A stretch of DNA of 64,000 bases. Origin: Alopecurus myosuroides. Taxonomy: Eukaryota > Streptophyta > Magnoliopsida > Poales > Poaceae. The notes beneath the pieces are model-generated. The model saw only the letters and a program-made list of their open reading frames with translations. It was not told the origin of the DNA and searched no databases. Of this stretch, positions 12,270 to 24,840 are shown in pieces. The position numbers were made by a program, and so were the translations under genes. The stretch lies in assembly GCA_028641055.1 (NCBI GenBank), contig CM054059.1, positions 434,190,167 to 434,254,166 of the forward strand, read 5' to 3'. Numbering within the stretch: the stretch's first letter is position 1; every line of letters begins with the position of its first letter.

Positions 12270-13691
12270 TAGTAGTAACCCGTATACCGTGAGTGTATGT
12301 GAGGTAGTTTTCCCGATAACTTTTGAGTGTTTGCGCTAGTATAAGTTTGCTTGTTGTATGTGTTGCCTTGTTTTATTGATTGCCTTCATTGGTTCTGAGT
12401 GCGTGTCTTTTATTCTTTTACGGTATTAGAAAACGAAGAAGAAGAAGAAGAATTAGTTGTAGAGTTGTGTGTCAAGTTCAAGCTACTTCAAGGTTAGGGA
12501 CACAAAGAGTTTTAAGGCAAGCCATCCTGATGCTTGCTACTACACTTATCATTATCTATCATGCATGTTTTACTTCTGAAAAGTTTTACAAAACTTGATT
12601 ATCAAAACAATTTTTGAGTGACTATTACTACTATTAATATTATATATTATTATTATGCCAGTAGTTGACACTTGGTGTTACCAAGCCCATAGCCACCATA
12701 TGGTATTGATTACCACCAAAAGTATAAGTCCATAAGCGGACACCTTAAAAATATGTTTTTGGCAACACAAAGGCTTTATGTAAAACCCGGTGGAAAGGCG
12801 AAGCCTTATCCACATGAGAGTTGTGAAGTGGTCATTTTTGGGAAAAAGGTTTTCTAAAAAATGACACATAACATAGTCTTCGCCGGACAACCTTTATCTT
12901 ACTGCCACTCTACCCCAACATGGGCACGAGGCTTAATTTGAAAATTGTTTTTGTTAGTGTGTGTTCTATCTCAATTTGCTACAAGGAACGTCATTCCCTC
13001 GAACCGATTGTCGCCAGGAGGGGAAAACGGGACATATAAAGTGTGGGATTAATTTTCCCTATGGACGCAACAGTTGGGTCTCCTGCCGTGGCGGGGTGGA
13101 ACCTGGTGCCGGGGAGATCAAACCCAACTGAAGAGATAGACATATTCTAGCTTGAACATAATGGATGGTTAGGATAAGTTATCTGATGTTTACATACTAT
13201 TGATCCAGTCTGTGGTTGTTCACGATGGATGTTCTGGATCTTGTGGAATGTGTACACCTCTGCAGAGTAGAACTATTCTCAATAGCCGCATCCTCGGATA
13301 TGGACAGTTGAATGGCCATGTAGCTAGCATTGTGTCAATGTTTTCAAAAAGGAGTTTTGAAAAGGGATGTGGACTTGTGAAGTACTGAAAAGAGAAACTT
13401 TGTACTAGTGAGGTACGAATGAGGAAAAGCTGGAAGTTGTTTTACAAGAAGTTTTGCAAAGAAAACATTTCTTTTCTAAAACAAAGTTTTATAAAAACTC
13501 TTGGACATGCAATATCTACAAGAGAAACAAAACTATATATTTTCTTTTGAAGTATCTTCTTCAACAAAGATACAGAGATTTTCAAAATCAACTATGATGT
13601 ATCCTTCATACATCATGGATAGTGAACCCTATGTATAGCCTACCTATTCCACCATATAAGTATACTTGAATTCTGTAAGCTACATGATGGG

Positions 13692-16600
13692 TGTGACGCC
13701 CCGGGATCGGGCACTATGCAGATTTCAGCATTCCCGTCAAAATCCACATAATAACCGATTTCAGGTTGCCACTTGTGATAACATTACAACAGTTCACGAA
13801 TAATCCACGACAACAACAGAGGAGGTATATACAAGACGACTCAAACGAGTCAAGGATACAACTGATACAATAAAAAGATCCAAATAACAGCGGAAGAAAC
13901 AACATAGCGTCCGGCTACGGACAAGATACAAATTGGACTAAGAGTCCTGAAGATAACCGATGGCGTCCAATCCCTGCCCAGGCCAAGCCGGAGGGATTCC
14001 CAAGCTAACGTCGTCAGACTTCAAACCTGTTGACTGCAATGTGGAATATGCAGCCACGAAATGGATTCGTGGGTCAGTACGGTTAAGTACTAGCAAGTGG
14101 ATAAACCATACTCACAAGATACCAGCGTAACCAATCATCACAAGATACAAATACTTTGGGTACAACGGAAAGGAAGGGGATTATTGCAACGAAGCGGCAG
14201 CGGGCTGCACTAACTAACTACAGAGACTCGCTACAACATCCGGCAAAAAGAAAGGGATAAGATAGCGTATCAGAACCAACTACAACTACTCACCAAACAA
14301 TACCCATCCAATGTTACCCCCTACTAAGGAAGCAACCCAAGGAAACTCACACAGTTGATTAGGGTGACATTCATTTTTATGGTGGAGGTAATCTATATTA
14401 CTAGTCAAGTTATCATCGTTAAGTGTAAGTTGTCTGAGTACTTGTTAGCCAGCACTTTCACCAAGTCATCCATAACCGCGGACAACACGGCTTCTCGAGA
14501 AGATTAACCCTGCAGGGATGCACCAATTTGGTCGTACACGTAAGAATGACCCGCCAGATGGAAAGGCCCTTCCACCAAGCGAGGCACTCAACACAACCCA
14601 ACTCTTCTTCGCATCAAGCCCAAAGAACCATGTGCTGTGCGTGCGCGGCTAATCGAGCCCCCACGAAGAAAAGGGGGACCCTCATAGCACTGGAAGACCA
14701 CGCCTCCCTAAATGCCGACTACAAAAGTCCCACCCTGGCGCCAAGGGCTCGCACCTGCATATGCATGCATCAAATGGAAAGCCCGAACTAAGTGTGGCGA
14801 TTTGGACGAGATGCGAATCGAATCAGAATTGCGGGGGGCGCCCATACACGCTTCCCACATGCGGTTAGTGCGCTCATCATGGATCGGAGGACAAGACCCT
14901 TTTCCTAATTAAGGTCGACACTAGCAGGCCTCAAAACCACGCCGGGCCTCCTGCCGGTGCCTTATCATCAAATTATTATTACCCAAAACATTAACATGAA
15001 GTTGATTGAGTTGAAACTCAACTATCAAACTAAACAGGTGATAAGACGGACAACAAGACTTGAGCGCAAACAACACTAAGCATGCAACTACGACACGAGG
15101 GCCAACAAGGTAAACAAGCAACAGGTAATAGGAAGTGGAAGGAAGGCTATATCATGGTTGCAAGGTAAACATATGATAGGATCGAGACACAAGCATCGAA
15201 TCATAAGGCTAGAATAAAGACAACGGAAAGAATCGGTAACAAGTGATGAAAGGCAGCCATAGGTAGCAAGTGAGTATACTTGCCTGGAATCCAGCAAGTA
15301 TAGGTACATCCGCAGAACTTGTCGATGCTCACATCATCTCAACGTCCTATCCGTGAAGAAGCAACGAACTAGAACAAACACCGGATGCAACAATTACTAT
15401 TACGGCAAAAGATCCAACATGATCCTATTTTATATGCATGACAAGTTAAAGGGTGCATCAAAGATAATCTAGTTGACATGGTAAACATAATTAAATGGGC
15501 CCATATGCAATTTGGATTGCATATGGAAAAGCCCATGCATTAATGTTGAATTAAATGATCTACAAATAACCATCATGTGAAAGTTGATTAGAATGATGCA
15601 TGGATGATGAAAACAATAAGAAAACAACTTTAGCTTCAGTTTGATAGGTTGTTTACCAAGTTTGGAATTTTATTTATTAAGTTATGAACTTTGGCATTTT
15701 AAATGATTTAAACAAACATTTGTTGTTTTCACCAATTTTAAATGTTCAAAACAGATAACAAAATTTATATTTGGAAAGAACACAAAATTTTAGATGGAAT
15801 ACATATTTCATTTGTTGAATTTGGATTTTAGATGAGCAAGTTATTAAATTGACAATTTTAAATGCATTAATTAAGAAATAGTTGTTTTCAGCAATTTAAT
15901 TTATTCAAAATAGAAAACAAAGTTTATATTTGCAAAGTTCATGAAAAATGGGATGGAAAACATATTTTATATGTTCAAAAAGAATTTAGTTTGACCAAGT
16001 TATTAATTTAGCAATTTTAAATGATTTAAACAAGATTTAAATTATTTGATCAATTTTAATTATTCAAAACAGGAAACAAAGTTTATATTTGGAAAGCTTG
16101 TTCAATTTTGCATGGAAAACATATTTTATATGGGCCATTTGAATTAAATTTGAATTAGTTATGAATTTGACCAAATTTGAAAGAGTTGTTTGAATTTGAA
16201 TTTTTGAAACCATTTGAAATGTTCAAAACAGTAAACAAATTGCATATTTGAAAAGTACAGGATATTTGGATTGGAAAACATATTTGACATGTTGGGAAAC
16301 AATTTTAAATGATTTAGTTAAGCATATTACCAATTTAAATGCATTAAATAAGAGGTGAAACAATTATTCAATTTAAAGGTTGCAAACCAGAACACAAAGT
16401 TGATATTCAAGTGTGGCATTTAATTTTGGATGGAATTCATGTTTTGAGTATTTAATTTGGAGCAACCATGTGAAAGTTATTAATTATGCCATTTAGTTAA
16501 TCATTTTAAGGATGACCTTAAATTTAATTGTAACAAATTGCAGAACAAAGGTGATAATCAGAAAGTTCATTGAATTTTGACTGAAAAACATATTTTACAT

Positions 16601-18080
16601 TTTTATTTTGAGTTGTTTTTGCAATTTTTAGGGGCAAAAGAAAAACAGGGACCAAACTGTGATTTATAGGGACTTATAAGGAAAAAAGGAACCACAGGGA
16701 GGCCCCTGGGATGTTTCTCACACAATGCACCTTGGCCCTGTGTCTCTGCCGTGCGGGGCCAGCGCCACAGTGGCGTGTGGGAAGTGAGGTGGCAACGGGG
16801 GTCAATGCCAGTGGGTCCCGCGCCTGGGGAAAAAATCCCTAAAAGAAATGTGCAGCGGGGAGGGGGGGGGATTCGAACCCGAGACCTGAGGGTGCGTGGA
16901 AGTGGGGCTTGCCACTGGGCTAGTGCTGCGGTTGGTGTTAGCGTACAGGTCTGACGGAACAAGAGGTAACAGAGCGCAGTTAACTGTCGAAACTGAAGAA
17001 AACCTCTCTGCGTTCTCCTGCAGTTCGACGACGAGAGACAGAGAACGACGGTGACGACTGGCCGCTGGCTGTAGAGGCGTCGGGGCACGATGGCCCGCGA
17101 CCAGAGCGAGGCGGAGGGGAAAAAGGAGGGGGAACCGGAGGCGCTCACCGCGGTGGCGACGAAGACCGATCGAAGGCGAAGATGACGACGTCCGCGCAGA
17201 GCCCCACACGGACGGACGTCAACCTTGGCGAGGATGGCGCGGCACTGCTGCTCCTGGTTGTGGTGGACGGAGGACGGCGGCGCGGTTCCGTTCCGATCAT
17301 CGGTTGGCCTTCTCGCCGACCACGGCACCGGCTCCGCGAGCTAACATCTCCGGCCATGGAGGTGGACGTGGTGAACAGAGAGGCAGTGGAAAGGCAAGGA
17401 GGGGCTAGTGGCGGAGGGGAGGGAAGAGAGGAGGGGGCAGGGCGAGCTAGGGCACGGAGGGCACCGGGGCTGCTTTAAGGAGTCGGGCGGGCGCTCCCGG
17501 CCGTCCCATCAGACCACTTTTGACGTGGACAAGGCAGATGCACAGCCGTACATGAGGTTGAAGACGACGTGAGTGGAGGGGTCGAACAGGTAAACAGGCC
17601 TTCTGGAAAGCAGCAGGCTGCAGGGAGATGGGCTGGGTTGTAGGTGGGCCTTGGCCTGCCTCCCCAGCCCGAGAGGTTTTCTTTCTATTTCTTTTGTTTT
17701 TTTTTTGTAAAAGAATAGGAAAAGAGAAATAGAAATAGGTGTTAGGGTTTTATTTTCATGAAATAAATTTTTTTTATTTACAAAAAAGTAAAGTCAAAGC
17801 ATGTTAACATTAATTTCAAAAATTTGAAATATCAATTTGTTTTGAATTTGCTATTGAATTTCAAATAGGGTTTCATTTAATACCAATTTGAAAACCAACC
17901 ATTTTTAATCATTTCCAATTCCCAAAATGATTTGTTTGCAATTTTAATTGGAACCATTTGAGCATGTTTGAAAGTTTAAACTTGTTTGAATTTTCCAGAA
18001 ATGTTTTTGAAGCAAAGTGCAATGCAAAAAAAAAAAAACAGCCAAATCCTATTTGGGGGGGAAATCCCCCGGGTGTTACA
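13692..18080 (-). repeat. 4389-bp solo LTR, related to the 1736-6000 LTR, inverted
   Basis: On the minus strand it starts TGTAACACCCGGGGG and ends GGGGCGTCACA. Perfect 5-bp target-site duplications ATGGG flank it at 13687-13691 and 18081-18085. The block 14460-14990 is close to identical to the reverse complement of 4560-5060, while the rest is only loosely similar, so it is a relative and not the same family. 15500-16650 is AT-rich and holds nothing recognisable; 16740-17500 is GC-rich. It lies inside the 8024-18497 LTR and is therefore younger than that one. Confidence 0.88.
16870..16935 (-). other. tRNA-like A box/B box pair inside the solo LTR
   Basis: On the minus strand TAGCCCAGTGGC (16922-16911) matches a Pol III A box, and GGGTTCGAAT (16880-16871) matches a B box and T-loop. 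They are about 42 bases apart, as in tRNA genes. I cannot fold a full cloverleaf with confidence, so this is a tRNA-like relic rather than a tRNA gene. Confidence 0.35.
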
Positions 18081-18980
18081 ATGGGTGTCTTGTAGAGTAC
18101 ATTCAAATGTACTATATTGGTTTCGTCCCTGGTATTCACTTGCCAGGCTTCGAGAAGGAGTTTCAGGAGGAGATCTACGAGGAGGAGTACTGCACTGATG
18201 GCCTTGCGAACTAAGATCATCTCCTGGTCAGCATCATGTAGGTTAAGGCGTGACTTGGGCTCTACTACGTTGTGTGTTGTTTGACTTCCGTTGTGTGTGT
18301 TGTGTGCTTGCCCTGTGTGGCAGTTGTGTTAGACTTGGTCATGTGACCCTGTCTCTTTTTTAAGACCTTTCTATAATCGTGCTATGGATGTTGTATCTGT
18401 ATGTCAACTTGATATGTTGTTCACGACTTGTGTGATCTGGGATCGTGAATGTATGCATATCGGAGGTCCTTGAATAGTGGTTCTGGGGGACCTTACAGCC
18501 TCAGCTTGCAGGTGGCTTCCCAGAGTACAAAACAAATGGTTGTAGGTTTGGGGAGAAACAATTTGCGAAGGTTGATAGGGAGACCTGGCAACAAGCCTGC
18601 GTGATAGATGAAAATATGAAACTTCAGGATCTCCATTCCGTTTTTGATGCATCTAGGGAGCAGAGGGATGGTTTTTCTCCTAAGAATGTGACCGTTGCAC
18701 GAAAAGCTTCTCCTCAGACCCCGTCTGCTCCGTTGACCATGCCTAGCTCTAGCACCCTTTCAATCTTGGCGCCTCCCAGAGCTTTATATAAAGATGATGT
18801 GGGTAACAATTTCCAGCCTCTAGCTCAGTTTGAATGGAGCTATTTTTTTAGAGAAGGATGTTGTTGATCAGGACGCCCAAAGTGAAGCCGGTTTAGTTGG
18901 AGCTCACAAACCAGTTCATGGTCAAGATGACTCAAAACTTCCAAGTCCTTGGCAAACTCAGACCCGGTTGCTGCTTCCGG

Positions 18981-20095
18981 TTGAGAAAAGACCCACGGGT
19001 CTCCTTACCAGTAAAAACACAAACCTGTTGGGTCTAGCGGAGGCGGGTATGGGGGTACCAAACCAATACCTTTACCCTGCATACCTGGCTATAGCGCTAA
19101 TTCTACTGCCATTTTGCATCCGCCCCCTTGACTTTCTCCCTTTTCCCTCTCACATTCCTCCCACCAACCCGTACACAACACACCCACCAACGCGAGCAAG
19201 TACGAGACTCCCCTCGATCCCGCAGGCTTCCCTCGTTTGTCCTGCTCTTCCAAATCGAGGCAACGACACAGTGGCGGCGCAAGGATCCCCTCGCCAACCT
19301 CCCTCCTCACCAAACGCGGGCTGCCGCCTCTCCTTCGAAGACCGCCCCATCTTCTCGTTCATCGGCGCCATTCCCCGTCCCTAGGCTCCTCCCTCTCGGT
19401 CGCCTAATTCTCATGTTCCACCACCAGCGCTGCAGGCGCCCTGGAAGCATGTGTGGCCATGCATAGGAGCTGCACCCCTAGTAGCTACGGCCCTAACAGC
19501 GTCGCCGGCTCACCGCGCCTTCGCCGCCTCGCTGACCATGCCGGCGCGCCGCTATGCACCTCGCGAATACCCGTCGGGTCCCCAAACCCGGCCGGGTCAC
19601 GGGTCTGGTGGATTTTTGGACCCGGCAATGGGTATGGGGCGGGTCCCAGTGATGGGGACAAGGGCCAGGTGCGGGTATGGGGGGTCAAACCAAGCCCCTG
19701 AACCCGGCGGGTGCCATCCGTGCTTTTGGTTGATCTTTGCAGTTCTTGCACAACCAATTTTCGCGTGAATTGTTCTAGTAGAAAGTTCAGGGTCAGTTAA
19801 GTCCTTAACAATTTCATAGCTGATTAACTTTCCACGCACATATTTAGGTCACATAATTGCATGTAACCACAGAATTGCATGCAAGTTTAACCAAGAAATA
19901 AATTTGGACATAGGCCAGGTTCAAGGGTAATGAACTGAGTTTTGGCATCATCCCCCAAGTAAACTTATAATCAATGATAAAAAAAATAAAGACGCTTCCA
20001 AACAAAGATAAGTTGGTCAGGTGACATAATCTGTATTTCAGAAGTGCCAGCTTTATTTCATTGATCATAGTAGAGACATAGTGACTACTATGATG
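18981..20095. other. No gene seen; GC-rich stretch with GGGTATGGGG motifs
   Basis: 18981-19720 is GC-rich. It carries two direct copies of a GGCGGGTATGGGGG-like motif (about 19040 and 19670) and other CCCGG/GGGTC runs. Overlapping open frames on both strands show no recognisable domain. It could be a non-autonomous DNA transposon, but I found no inverted ends. 19730-20095 has ordinary composition and nothing identifiable. Confidence 0.4.
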
Positions 20096-20411
20096 CTATG
20101 TGTAATATGGGCGTAACCTAGCTATATTCAGAGGCATGGTCGTTTTCTCCTCACATGTGCAAAATTTTCCTGGCTCACGCATGTCAATAAGGTAATATGA
20201 TCCGTTGCGCAGATTTTTATTGGCTACAAACGTTCTTTCCCAAGATGGGATCGGTTTATGCATCCCATCTTTTTTATGTATAAGTCGAAGAACTGGGTCA
20301 CCTTCTAGAAAAGTGCGCCTCCTGACTCTGCAACTATGATAGCAACATATGTCCTGCTGATATATAGTTGATCTAGACACTGCGAGTTCTCTTGCTTCTT
20401 CCAAGATGCCC
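20096..20411 (-). pseudogene. Decayed C-terminus of gypsy pol (old element)
   Basis: The translated product resembles the last roughly 100 residues of the pol at 36892. LEEARELAVSRSTIYQQ matches LEEARELTLSRSAIYQQ there, and the segment continues through a GDPVLRLI block to LNIARLRPYYT near 20099. It is cut at about 20411, where unrelated LTR sequence begins. Its position, convergent to the plus-strand accessory pseudogene ending near 18980, repeats the pol/antisense-gene layout of the two young elements. It probably belongs to the same old element. Confidence 0.8.
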
Positions 20412-20414
20412 AAT

Positions 20415-21940
20415 GATTACAAACAAGATAGATACTCTGGGTCCACACAGCGGTGTTACATCAAGGAAAGCTTGCAAGGATGTGACTAGGTCACGGGGAT
20501 GCAATATCGTGGTAATGAGTTGACGTTTTTGTCCGTAATGAGACTGTACTAGGTATAGAGTTACCGAAGAACGAATCTCGGACAAACTAAGTATCGCATG
20601 ACAAATGGAGTAAGAACTTGACGTTTAAGGTTCAAGTGACAAAGATAATCGTTGATTGTAGAGGGGCCATCATGGGTTTCCAGATGCCGCAGTTGGTCAT
20701 TGATCGGAGAGGGATATTGATCATGTCTAGAGTGATCCCGAACCATAAGGGTGTCACACTTAAGGGTGATTGACGTTAGGTTGATTTGTTACCTAAGAGA
20801 AATAAGAGAGAAAAGAGTCAGAATAGTTCTAGGATTTATCCAATGGAGATCAGAGGGAAACGAAAGGTGGTTCGGTGTTTAAATAATATGTATTATTATT
20901 AATTAGTGTAATTAATAATTAGATATATCTTTATTTAATTTATAAAGCCATTTTCCTCAATGGGCCTTAGAGGAAAAAGATGCCCAATAAGGAAAAAAAG
21001 GAGAAATGGAGGGAAAAGGGAGGAGCAATTTGCATGGGCCTTGGGGGGTGTGGATCCCCTCCCTTGGCCAGAAAACCATGTGGGGATTAGTCCCACATGT
21101 CTAAGCCAAGGGAACTGCCTCCCCTCCTCCTATATAAAGAGAGGCACCCTCTCTATTTTGACAAAAAAAATTATCTCTATCTCCTCTCATTCCGTGGTTC
21201 CCATTTTGGAGCTGCACTAGAGTTGAGGTTATCTCTGCCATACGCACACCGTCGTGCTATGTTCTCTTCGGTCCAAGTCTCCAAATTCCGCTTCTTTGCT
21301 GGACATGAGTCCAGGAGTCATCGATAACACTGTTTGTGTGTAACTCCTGCGAGGTGCTATATTTTTGGCACTAAGTTGTGCCGTCTTTGACTACATGAAC
21401 TTGAGTTCAACTTCGTACGAATTCATCACCAACGCTTGTGCGGGAGCGTAATCCCCGCTATCAGTCTTCAAGGGTATGATCATTGATATTCTCCGTTACT
21501 TCATATATGCATAGTAATAGATCTTGGGTATGTTTCAGTTATCATTGCTAGGAATTTTTTTGACAGACACCTTTACGACCACCCTTTTATGATGTGACGG
21601 TTGCTGCAGTCAAGGAAACCACGGAGATAGTGATTAAATATCATCTCACGGTCACAAGTTTGGGTACTACGTTTTCTGTGATATCACAATATCTTATTGT
21701 GATATATGGATAAGTTGGGTGTGTGTCCATAACATCATTCATCCAATGACATGACTCCATTGTCAATGACATAAATATCCATGATCGGGAAAGCTTGATC
21801 ATCGGTTTCCCAATGGACTAGTTTAATAGAGGCTACAAGGGACTCTGTTTGTTTCATATCACACGTGTATTAATGTTTCTGATTTAATAAAGTTATAGGA
21901 TGATATAAAACACTTTTATTATTTGCCTCTAGGGCATAAC
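20415..21940 (+). repeat. LTR of an unassigned LTR retrotransposon, with its 5' part inverted
   Basis: 20415-21544 reads as the promoter-bearing and 3' part of a grass LTR in plus orientation, with CTATATAAAGAGAGG at about 21131. From 21545 to 21940 the sequence reads in the opposite direction: on the minus strand it begins TTATGCCCTAGAGGC, a typical LTR start that I recognise only from general experience. The copy therefore looks rearranged, with its first part flipped to the far end. I see no coding sequence. The family and the Copia-like assignment are uncertain. Confidence 0.4.
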
Positions 21941-24840
21941 CCCTTCACATCCAGCCTTTCTCGCGGAAGGACAGCCGTATGTTCTGCATTTTCCACAAGA
22001 TGCACCCTGATGCGCTTTGATGCTTGCGTGTTGGGAACCCAAAGAGGAGGGTGTGATGAGCACAGCGGTAGGAGTTTTCCCCTTAGTTAAGAACCAGGGT
22101 TATCAATCCAGTAGGAGAAAGATGATCTTCGGAAGGTTGATGCCACTGATAGTGGTGCTGGCGCTTCACCGGTGTCAGCAACAACGTGGAACCTGCACAC
22201 AACACAACCAAAATACTTTGCCCCAACGATACAGTGAGGTTGTCAATCTCACCGGTCTTGGTGAAAACAAAGATCAGACGTATAGTGTGGAAAACAGTGT
22301 ATGCTTGCAGTAAGTAAAGAGAGCAGGAAATTGTTGTGGTTTGTTTAACAGTGTGGAAAATGGACCGGGGTTCATAGGTTCACTAGTGGTGTTTCTCCAT
22401 AAAAATAACATGCTGGGTGAACAAATTACAGCTGGGCAATTGACAAATAGAGGTTTCACCGTAGTGCACAATATAACATGATGACTACTATGATATTTAG
22501 TGCGGTCATTACAACAAAATACATAGACCAAAATCCATCTGCATCTATGACTAATAATGCACCCTCAGGTTATCATCTGAATCCCCTTAGGTATTAAGTT
22601 GCAAGCAACTGATAACTACATTAAACAATGTGTGTAATGCAAGCAATGATTATACACGCGGGCACTCTCACCGCTGTTTTCTACCTAATGGAAACAACAC
22701 ATCCTCCCCCATCACGTTTCCGTCACTCGAGCACAAGGGAAAATGAGGCCTGAACCCACTATCTAGCATAAATACTCGCTCTTGGAGTCACTAGCAACTA
22801 CTTGGCTAGAGAAACTACTAGCAACGGAAAGCATTCAAGATCACAAATAACATATGCAATAAAGACTATAATCAACTTGCCAAAAGTTCAATAATCATGG
22901 GATTCCAGCAAACACAGCATATATAATTACATAAGATCAATCTCGATCATGATAGGCAGCTCACGAGATCTAAACATGGAGTCATATGAGGAGGAGACAA
23001 TCATCTAGCTACTGCTATGGACCCGTAGTCCAGGGATGAACTACTCACACATCACTCTTGAGGCAGGCATGGTGATGAAGAAGCCTCCGGTGATGATTTC
23101 CTCTCCGGCAGGGTGCCGAAAGACAACTCCGGAACCCTCCTGATCTAGGGTTGACGACGACGACGGCTGCGGAACTTTTTCGGGATTTTTGATTAGGTGC
23201 CTAGGGTTTTCCGTCCGGGGGGAATAAATAGGCAAAATGGCAGAGGTGGTGGAGGCAAGGGGGGCCCCACACCCATAGCTGGCGTGACCAGGGGGACCCG
23301 CACCACCCTATGGTGTGGCCCCCTGATGCCCGTCTTCGACTTCTCTTCAGTATTCTGGATGCTTCCGTGGAAAATAGGCACTTCAGGCTTTGTGGGGTCC
23401 AATTCCGAGAATGTTTCGAGAACAACTTTTCTGAAACCAAAAACAACAGAAAACAGCGAACTGGCACTTGGCATCTTGTTAATAGGTTAGTCCCGGAAAA
23501 CATATAAAAATGCTATAAATAAGGGAGAAAACATGTAGCAATTGGCATAATATGATCTTGGATCATCAGAAATTAGGGATACGTTTATGACGTATCACAC
23601 CCCCACGATACGGAAGACTGCTTTGAACTTCAGAAGATCCAGGAAAGCAAGGGCCACAGGTCTCGCGGAGGAAACCGCGGCAACCGTCGTGGTGAAAACG
23701 GCTGCAACCGCAATGTTAATGGCCGTGACACCAACCAGTACCAGCGTAACAACAATGACTTCCGGCGCAATACAACCAACTTCCCGCCTAACGCCCAAGC
23801 CCGCACTGCTCAACCACACCTCGCTGAGGGAAACACCGTCCTCGCCGACAACAACAACCTCCCTGAGGACAACGTGGGCTACCAGACCCCCCGCATAGGA
23901 GTTTACATCCTCCGCGGGGTACAAGCGCCCCTCTCCAACTGCCACTTCAAGCAGATCGCCCATGAGTTCAATGACGCTCTCCCGAGCATCGAGTCTTCCA
24001 AGCCCCGGAGGTGGTCTCGGTTCACCATCTCCTTTGACTCCAAGGATTATCCCAAGAGCACCAAGACCGCGGGGGGGCATCCTGTTCGTCTGCTCCCCCA
24101 CCATCAACAATGTTGCTATCACCAGGAACCTCATCGATGAAGGAGTAGGCCTCAACGTGATCTCTATCCCCACCTTCGAGAAGATGCAAGTGCCCTACAT
24201 GAACCTCAAAGATACAAGCCCCTTCGTGGGCGTTACTCATGGATCAATCATGCCTCTAGGGCAGGTGCGCCTCCCCGTCACCTTCGGGACCCGTGATAAC
24301 TACCACACCAAGTACATCGACTTTGAAGTGGATCACATCGGCATTCCCTACAATGCGATCCTGGGCTACTCATCCCTGGCAAAGTTCATGGCCGTGACTC
24401 ACCAAGCCTACAACCTCGTCAAGCTTCCGGGCTGCAGCGGGACCCTCACCATCCGCTGTGACAAAAAAATAAGCACTACGCTCCGTCAAAAATGCCTACA
24501 AGGACGTCGCAGTGGCTTTCCCCACTGACCAGGACGACGTCGATCCAGAGCCTGTCCTGGCCAAGAAGAAGCAGTTGTTCTCACAAGAGCGCACAACCAC
24601 AAAGAAGGTCCCGCTTTGCGCAAGCGGCTCGGTGGCTATGCTCACCATCCGGGGAGCCTCATGGCTAAATAGGAAGTCATGCTCGGCGTCTCCCTCTAGG
24701 TAGGCTCTGACATGATCACACGGGCACCATAGAACTTGCCCGGCATACCGAGGGAGGTGATCGAGCACCACTTGGTTGTGCACCCTGGCGAATGCCCCGT
24801 CAAGCAGAAAGGATGTCGTCAAGCATCAGAAGATCAACCA
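21941..24840 (+). pseudogene. Gag-protease-RT relic of a Ty3/gypsy element, interrupted by a solo LTR
   Basis: Codons before 22008 and after 23597 join into a zinc-knuckle-like motif (CIFHKMHPHDTEDC) that was split by the LTR insertion. An Arg/Asn-rich region follows, then a protease-like segment with LIDEGVGLNVIS at about 24138-24170; the usual DGG or DTG is changed to DEG. A run of seven G at about 24071-24077 shifts the frame. The frame degrades after 24470, but the start of RT is still visible at 24738-24830 (MPGIPREVIEHH). Nothing of RT proper follows. The relic is from an old Tat-like element and cannot make a working product. Confidence 0.72.
22008..23597 (-). repeat. Athila-type solo LTR (1590 bp)
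   Basis: On the minus strand it starts TGATACGTCATAAACG and ends CATCA. A perfect 5-bp duplication CACCC occurs at 22003-22007 and 23598-23602, and the host gag motif is restored when the LTR and one repeat are removed. It belongs to the same LTR family as 54379-55923, 59203-60462 and 60527-62155. Confidence 0.88.

Larger units (their letters stand above)
8024..18497 (+). repeat. 6.1 kb solo LTR-like element, interrupted by a nested solo LTR
   Basis: It starts TGTCACACCCC at 8024 and ends GGGGACCTTACA at 18497, flanked by TCCTC (8019-8023) and GCCTC (18498-18502), a 4-of-5 target-site duplication. Without the nested insertion plus its duplication (13692-18085) it is about 6080 bp. No gag or pol is present, so it is a solo LTR. 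The flanking pseudogene reading resumes on the right side, supporting the boundaries. 8024-8900 and 9830-13680 are AT-rich and non-coding; 8950-9780 is GC-rich, with overlapping frames on both strands that I do not consider genes. Two MITEs lie inside it. Confidence 0.75.
6531..18980 (+). pseudogene. Decayed antisense accessory gene of an old gypsy element (split by an LTR)
   Basis: Coding-like pieces on the plus strand match the layout of the accessory genes at 31091-36216 and 48319-51504. 6531-6937 is an acidic segment ending at a donor (GAG/GTACAT). An intron at 6938-7388 follows, then an exon from 7389 rich in Lys, Glu and Ala (coiled-coil-like) with a TAA at 7536-7538. A piece at 7748-8023 resembles the C-terminal domain (KWIAEHKLPSCRHG). 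The 8024-18497 LTR interrupts here, and 18498 onward resumes with LAGGFPEYKTNG, which matches LMSGFPEFNLDG of the 48319-51504 protein. A Ser/Pro-rich tail fades by about 18980. The N-terminal domain is missing and the gene is dead. Confidence 0.65.

Noticed and set aside
16603..17328. 241-codon minus-strand frame in the solo LTR
   Set aside because: It crosses the tRNA-like region and GC-rich leader-like DNA; no domain and no sign of selection.
18981..19720. hAT-type transposon
   Set aside because: The GGGTATGGGG motifs are direct, not inverted, and no 8-bp duplication was found.
22029..22035. TGTTGGG as the left end of the Athila-type solo LTR
   Set aside because: It gives no duplication; extending to 22008 gives perfect CACCC repeats and agrees with the ends of the two other copies.
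23595..24173. 192-codon minus-strand frame
   Set aside because: Opposite the gag-protease relic; a composition shadow.
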